This document shows positions 52,274 through 56,416 of a stretch of DNA of 56,416 nt, one piece after another (position 1 is the stretch's first letter; each line of letters opens with the position of its first letter). Under the pieces are notes generated by a model, which ran no database searches, had not been told where the DNA came from, and worked only from the letters and a program-made list of their open reading frames with translations. The stretch is from Gammaproteobacteria bacterium (GTDB taxonomy: Bacteria; Pseudomonadota; Gammaproteobacteria; Steroidobacterales; UBA11654), in contig JAPYQN010000006.1 in NCBI GenBank assembly GCA_029941465.1, positions 1-56,416 on the forward strand. The letters are read 5' to 3'. The translations under genes were made by a program, and so were the position numbers.

Positions 52274-53857
52274 ATGACTCACCTATCGAAGTTTGCAACC
52301 GTTGATCCATTTAACGAAATGAACGAAGAGAACCCCGGAAAGTGTCAAAATCTAGTCAGTGGTCAATGGAGAGATGCAGCTAATTATTTTGATAATGTTC
52401 CTGATCCCATTAATGGTGAGAGTTTTATACAGATTCCAAACACACAAAATGTTGATGATTTTATAGAAAACCTGGCTAGCTGTCCTAAAAGTGGTTTACA
52501 CAACCCTTTAAAAAATGTGGAACGCTATGTGATGCTTGGAAATGTTTGTGCTAAGGCTGCTGAAGTTATGAGAGATAAAGAAGTCGAGGATTTCTTTGTT
52601 CGTCTAATTCAAAGAGTAATGCCAAAAGCTGATAATCAATGTTTTGGTGAAGTAAAAGTTACCAGGACATTTCTTGAAAACTTTGCAGGTGATGGCGTTC
52701 GTTTTCTAGGCAGAGGGTTTTCAAACCCAGGGGATTACGTAGGACAAGAATCTTCTGGCTATCGATGGCCATATGGCCCGGTAGTTATTATTGCTCCCTT
52801 CAATTTTCCTTTAGAAATCCCAGGTCTACAATTTCTGGGGGCTGTGTTTATGGGAAATCGACCACTCATTAAATCAGCTACCACCGTCGGTGTTGTCTTT
52901 GAGCAATTCTTACGCTTACTTATTTATTCAGGCCTACCAGCAACAGACGCTGATATGCTGCATTGCAGTGGATCGACGATGGGAAATTTGGTTAAAAATT
53001 CCAGTAGTAACATTCGAATGCTTCAATTCACCGGCTCTTCAGGAGTTGCTGAGCAATTAGCTCAAGACATGAATGGTCGAATCAGAGTTGAAGATGCTGG
53101 GTTTGATTGGAAAGTGATTGGACCAGATTACAGCTCAGAGTGGGAAGATTACGTTGCATGGCAATGCGATGAAGACGCTTACAATGCATCAGGTCAAAAA
53201 TGCTCAGCCCAAAGTATTCTCTTTGTTCATGAGAATTGGACAGATCATCTAATGCCAAAATTAAAAACACTTGCGGAGCGAAGACGACTGGATAATCTAA
53301 GTATAGGACCGGTGCTCACTTGGAATAATAAAGAGATGCGGAATCACATAGATGGTTTACTTGAAATACCAGGTGCAAAGCTTCTTTTTGGCAATGAAGA
53401 ACTTGAATCACATAATATACCGAGCGTCTATGGGTCACTTAAACCGACGGCAGTAGAGGTTCCAGTTGAGCAGTTAATGACAGAGCATTTTGACCTTATT
53501 ACCACTGAGGTATTTGGACCTGTTCAAGTGATTGTCAATTATAAGCATGACCAATTACCTATTATTCTCGAGACGTTAGAAAAGATCCCATTGCATTTAA
53601 CTGCAGCGGTGGTCAGTAATGATCCCCTCTTCCTACAGCAAGTATTAGGACTTACTGTCAATGGAACAACCTATGCGGGCATGAGGGCTAGGACAACTGG
53701 AGCTCCTCAAAACCACTGGTTTGGACCTGCTGGCGATCCCAGATCAGCTGGCATTGGTACACCAGAAGCAATCATCAATACTTGGAGCGGACATAGAGAA
53801 ATTATAAAAGACATTGGCCCCATTGATACTGATTGGAGCACTCCTGAGTTAGGCTAA
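52274..53857 (+). CDS. 1-pyrroline-5-carboxylate dehydrogenase, ALDH12 (plant-type) subfamily
   Basis: 527 residues. It is an aldehyde dehydrogenase with catalytic Cys in SGQKCSAQS (about residue 313) and the very distinctive segments GYRWPYGPVVIIAPFNFPLEIPGLQ (about 161-185), VEDAGFDWKVIGPD (about 275-288), YVAWQCDEDAYNASGQKC and TTGAPQNHWFGPAGDPR near the C-terminus. These match plant mitochondrial P5CDH (ALDH12) far better than bacterial PutA or RocA. It oxidises glutamate-5-semialdehyde to glutamate with NAD+. It lies 40 bp after the dehydrogenase gene and overlaps the aminotransferase gene by 1 bp (TAATG). Confidence 0.88.
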   Translation: MTHLSKFATVDPFNEMNEENPGKCQNLVSGQWRDAANYFDNVPDPINGESFIQIPNTQNVDDFIENLASCPKSGLHNPLKNVERYVMLGNVCAKAAEVMRDKEVEDFFVRLIQRVMPKADNQCFGEVKVTRTFLENFAGDGVRFLGRGFSNPGDYVGQESSGYRWPYGPVVIIAPFNFPLEIPGLQFLGAVFMGNRPLIKSATTVGVVFEQFLRLLIYSGLPATDADMLHCSGSTMGNLVKNSSSNIRMLQFTGSSGVAEQLAQDMNGRIRVEDAGFDWKVIGPDYSSEWEDYVAWQCDEDAYNASGQKCSAQSILFVHENWTDHLMPKLKTLAERRRLDNLSIGPVLTWNNKEMRNHIDGLLEIPGAKLLFGNEELESHNIPSVYGSLKPTAVEVPVEQLMTEHFDLITTEVFGPVQVIVNYKHDQLPIILETLEKIPLHLTAAVVSNDPLFLQQVLGLTVNGTTYAGMRARTTGAPQNHWFGPAGDPRSAGIGTPEAIINTWSGHREIIKDIGPIDTDWSTPELG

Positions 53858-55092
53858 TGAAAAGTTCCAACCAACGGAATTTTATAGATAAAGAATCCAT
53901 CTTTGGACCCGACAACTATAAACCCTTGCCAGTAGTTTTATCGAGAGCAAAAGGAGTTTGGGTCTGGGACGTGGATGGTAAAAAGTATTTGGACATGATG
54001 TCAGCATATTCTGCTGTAAGTCATGGTCATTCCCACCCTGAGCTACTGAAAGTGCTCCATGAACAATCAAGCCAGTTAGCACTCACCTCTAGAGCATTTT
54101 ATACCGATACCCTTGGCCCCTACCTAGAGACAATTACTTCGCTCAGTAACTTTGATATGGCATTACCAATGAACTCAGGTGCAGAAGCTGTCGAAACAGC
54201 AATCAAGGCCGCTAGACGATGGGCTTATCTGTCCAAGAAAATTGAATCGGATAAAGCTGAAATTATTGTTGCTGATGGTAATTTCCATGGCAGGACCACC
54301 ACGATCATCAGCTTTTCTAGTGATGCTAACTCAAAAAATGACTTCGGGCCGCACACACCTGGATTTGTGTCCGTCGAATTTGGCTCAGCTAAAGCTATCG
54401 AACAAGCCATCAATGAGAACACCGCAGCTGTATTGATCGAACCAATCCAAGGTGAAGGTGGAATTATAGTGCCTCCTGAAAACTTCCTTCCTGACGTGAG
54501 GGAAATATGCTCTAAAAACAATGTCTTGATGATTCTCGATGAAGTTCAATCCGGTTTAGGAAGAACAGGTAAAATGTTTGCCTTCCAGCATTCTAATATT
54601 CAACCTGATGGCCTGATCCTAGGAAAGGCGCTTGGCGGTGGATTTATGCCAGTATCTTGCTTTCTAGCATCCAAAGAAGTAATGCAATGGCTAACACCTG
54701 GCTCTCATGGTTCGACATTTGGTGGTAACCCTCTTGCTGCGGCAATAGGAAAAAGATCCCTAGAGTTACTTGAGGAAGAGAACTTAATTGAAAACAGCCG
54801 GGTGCTGGGAGATTTTTTCAAAAATGCCCTGATCGACATCAAAAGTAATGTGATTAAAGAAGTCAGGGGTAAGGGCCTTTGGATTGGTGTGGTCATAGAT
54901 CCAAACTATGTTTCTGGTAAAGATTTGTCTAAATTACTCCTCAAAGAAGGCATTTTATGTAAGGAAACCCATGAGACTGTCATCCGATTCGCTCCTCCAC
55001 TGGTGATCACTAAAGAGGAAATTGAGTGGGCACTAGAGATCATAACTACAACACTTACCCAGATTGAAAACAAGGCTAATATCTCAAAATGA
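53857..55092 (+). CDS. rocD: Ornithine aminotransferase
   Basis: 411 residues, class III PLP aminotransferase. Motifs: NYKPLPVVLSRAKGVWVWDVDGKKYLDMMSAYSAVSHGH in the N-terminal 20-58 region typical of OAT, MNSGAEAVETAIKAARRW at about 105-122, ILDEVQSGLGRTGK at about 226-239 and PLP-lysine in LILGKALGGGFMP at about 252-264. It transfers the delta-amino group of ornithine to 2-oxoglutarate, giving glutamate semialdehyde (P5C), the substrate of the preceding gene's product. It overlaps ctlX by 4 bp (ATGA). Confidence 0.93.
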   Translation: MKSSNQRNFIDKESIFGPDNYKPLPVVLSRAKGVWVWDVDGKKYLDMMSAYSAVSHGHSHPELLKVLHEQSSQLALTSRAFYTDTLGPYLETITSLSNFDMALPMNSGAEAVETAIKAARRWAYLSKKIESDKAEIIVADGNFHGRTTTIISFSSDANSKNDFGPHTPGFVSVEFGSAKAIEQAINENTAAVLIEPIQGEGGIIVPPENFLPDVREICSKNNVLMILDEVQSGLGRTGKMFAFQHSNIQPDGLILGKALGGGFMPVSCFLASKEVMQWLTPGSHGSTFGGNPLAAAIGKRSLELLEEENLIENSRVLGDFFKNALIDIKSNVIKEVRGKGLWIGVVIDPNYVSGKDLSKLLLKEGILCKETHETVIRFAPPLVITKEEIEWALEIITTTLTQIENKANISK

Positions 55093-55982
55093 ATGGTCAA
55101 TCCACCAATCATGTGCTGCTCATTAGACCTGTTGAATTTTATTGTAACCAACAAACCATTGAAACAAATCATTATCAGAGTGTCGATGATGATAAATCTC
55201 ATTCTGAGATCTTGGAAGATGCCCTTATAGAATTTGATAATTTTGAAAAAAATCTCTTAGAAAACAATATCAAAGTTACAACTCTAAGAGGTCAAGAAGG
55301 TTGTCCCGATAACATTTTTCCAAATTGGGCAGTAACTTATGATGATAAATCAATGCACTTATTTAGTATGCTCGGTGAAAATAGAAGACTTGAAAAATCT
55401 GATGAACATATTGCTTTTCTTAATAAACAGTATCGAACCACATCAGATTACAGTGCATACGAAAATCAATCCCAGTTTCTAGAAGGAACTAGCAGTCTGG
55501 TTCTTGATAGAGTAAATCGTAAAGCCTATATGGGTATTTCAACAAGATCTAACGAAGAGCTAGCGATTAAATGGGCAAAAGAACAAAATTATGAATTAAT
55601 TGTGTTTGAGACTCAGAGTCATACAGGTAATCCTATTTATCATAGTGATGTAATGATGTACATTGGGACAGAATTAGCTGTAGTTTGCAGTGAAGCAATA
55701 AAAGTTGGAGCTAATAATGTTATTAATGAACTGTCTCACACTCATCGAATACAGGAAATTTCTAGTCAACAATTATTAGACTATTGTGGCAACTGTATCG
55801 AAATTAAAGACACTAATAATAACCTGAATCTAATCATGTCGACTTCGGCTTTTGAGAGTTATGATTCTTCACAACTTAATGTTTTAAATGAGCATTTCAT
55901 CAAAATTATACATTCTGACCTTAAAACCATTGAAAAATATGGAGGCGGATCGGCTCGATGTATGATTATGGAACTTTTTTAA
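55089..55982 (+). CDS. ctlX: CtlX-type amidinotransferase-fold hydrolase (probable citrulline hydrolase)
   Basis: 297 residues of the guanidine-modifying (pentein) superfamily. Core motifs: CPDNIFPNWAVTYDD at about 77-91 (canonical D-x-x-FxxN), FLEGTSSLVLDRVNRKAYMG at about 135-154, GNPIYHSDVMMYIG at about 182-195 with the catalytic His, and a C-terminal GGGSARCMIMELF with nucleophile Cys291. CtlX members are linked to citrulline use as nitrogen source, hydrolysing citrulline to ornithine. Its 4-bp overlap with rocD fits: product ornithine is handed to the aminotransferase. Arginine deiminase is the alternative, but length and last motif favour CtlX. Confidence 0.83.
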   Translation: MNGQSTNHVLLIRPVEFYCNQQTIETNHYQSVDDDKSHSEILEDALIEFDNFEKNLLENNIKVTTLRGQEGCPDNIFPNWAVTYDDKSMHLFSMLGENRRLEKSDEHIAFLNKQYRTTSDYSAYENQSQFLEGTSSLVLDRVNRKAYMGISTRSNEELAIKWAKEQNYELIVFETQSHTGNPIYHSDVMMYIGTELAVVCSEAIKVGANNVINELSHTHRIQEISSQQLLDYCGNCIEIKDTNNNLNLIMSTSAFESYDSSQLNVLNEHFIKIIHSDLKTIEKYGGGSARCMIMELF

Positions 55983-56007
55983 ATTTATCTAATTAGTTTA
56001 TTTATCC

Positions 56008-56416
56008 TTATCGAAGAATCTTCGCGTATAACTCCGGGTCAGTATCGCCTTCTGTAGAAAACATTAATACTGTCGATGAACTATCAAGCTCGAGGAGATT
56101 TTTCATGGGAGTGTATCTATTATTGGTACAGACCTCATGAATAAAACCGAGTGGCACCGCCCCACTCTCACCGGAAACAATCAACGGATCGCCTTGATTA
56201 GGATTTGCGAACAATCGCATGCCTTGGAAGGCTAATTCATCGTCACAAACAGAAAAGACATCAGTTACTTGGGTAATAATATCCCAAGCAAGAACACTTG
56301 GTAATCCACATGAAAGTCCTGCCATGATAGTATTCAATTCTTGGGTTAAATGTGGTTGTCGATCACCGATTTTTATCGAATTAAAAAAACAAGCAGCACC
56401 GGTGGGTTCTAACAGT
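56008..56416 (-). CDS. Diaminopropionate ammonia-lyase, C-terminal part (truncated by window edge)
   Basis: About 135 residues are visible; the frame stays open to the right edge, reading LEPTGAACFF, then TIMAGLSCGLPSVLAWDII, ANPNQGDPLIVSGESGAVPLGF and the C-terminal STEGDTDPELYAKILR. These match the C-terminal part of YgeX, a PLP-dependent fold-type II enzyme that converts 2,3-diaminopropionate to pyruvate and two ammonia. The SGESGA loop is the PLP-phosphate Gly/Ser-rich site. It is convergent with ctlX (25 bp gap). The TTG at 56337 is an internal Leu. It extends the ammonia-releasing amino acid theme of the locus. Confidence 0.85.
   Translation of the reverse strand, partial: LLEPTGAACFFNSIKIGDRQPHLTQELNTIMAGLSCGLPSVLAWDIITQVTDVFSVCDDELAFQGMRLFANPNQGDPLIVSGESGAVPLGFIHEVCTNNRYTPMKNLLELDSSSTVLMFSTEGDTDPELYAKILR

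Noticed and set aside
1-56416. CRISPR arrays, prophage or complete insertion sequences
   Set aside because: No regularly spaced repeats, Cas genes, phage structural genes or transposase motifs were seen.

Overview
The window is 56.4 kb of AT-rich (roughly 36-38% G+C by eye), gene-dense bacterial chromosome. It has the housekeeping content of a gammaproteobacterium: fabA-fabB, the rne / rluC / maf / yceD-rpmF-plsX-fabH block, msbA-lpxK-kdsB, lolCDE next to mfd, nagZ, lolA and infA. Low G+C, very short intergenic gaps, many 1-8 bp start/stop overlaps and a shortened RNase E suggest a streamlined, probably marine pelagic lineage. I cannot name the species. There is no prophage, complete insertion sequence or CRISPR array. 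The only RNA gene is tRNA-Ser(TGA).

Layout. 1-3.1 kb: end of a DNA glycosylase gene, then a minus-strand operon with a small membrane protein, an inactive-looking histidine-phosphatase-fold protein, fabA and fabB. 3.1-5.5 kb: an SOS operon (lexA, Y-family polymerase, very short SRAP protein) behind a GTTC-N7-GTTC box. 5.5-13.9 kb: an M19 dipeptidase, then a long minus-strand run encoding an M2 peptidase lipoprotein, a beta-helix protein paired with a diheme cytochrome, a 46-residue basic protein, a metallo-beta-lactamase-fold hydrolase, CrcB, an SDR and a secreted nuclease; tRNA-Ser lies upstream of this run. 13.9-14.9 kb: a decayed patch in which a truncated GFA gene is joined to a piece of a cadherin-type adhesin. 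15-22.6 kb: accessory genes (MFS, two hotdog proteins, a flavoprotein, a membrane protein, an ASCH protein, an MscS-type channel). 22.6-50.6 kb: housekeeping core (serS, lolA, ftsK, trxB, infA, two L,D-transpeptidases, fatty-acid and lipid A genes, rne, Lol transporter, mfd, nagZ, acpS, pdxJ).

50.7-56 kb is the most interesting part. A leader RNA carrying the conserved pieces of the glutamine-I (glnA) riboswitch precedes a plus-strand operon: glutamate dehydrogenase, a plant-ALDH12-like P5C dehydrogenase, ornithine aminotransferase and a CtlX-type citrulline hydrolase. Together these can take citrulline through ornithine, glutamate semialdehyde and glutamate to 2-oxoglutarate, releasing ammonia. 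A convergent diaminopropionate ammonia-lyase gene runs off the right edge. Between the aptamer and the first start codon is a hairpin that would pair with the Shine-Dalgarno sequence, so glutamine-dependent translational control of amino-acid catabolism is a testable model.

Other points worth attention: the alphaproteobacterial-style SOS box, the reduced SRAP protein, a small Lpp-like lipoprotein with C-terminal lysines next to an L,D-transpeptidase, a signal-less L,D-transpeptidase beside nagZ with an altered active-site motif, and a roughly 250-nt structured leader ahead of rne.
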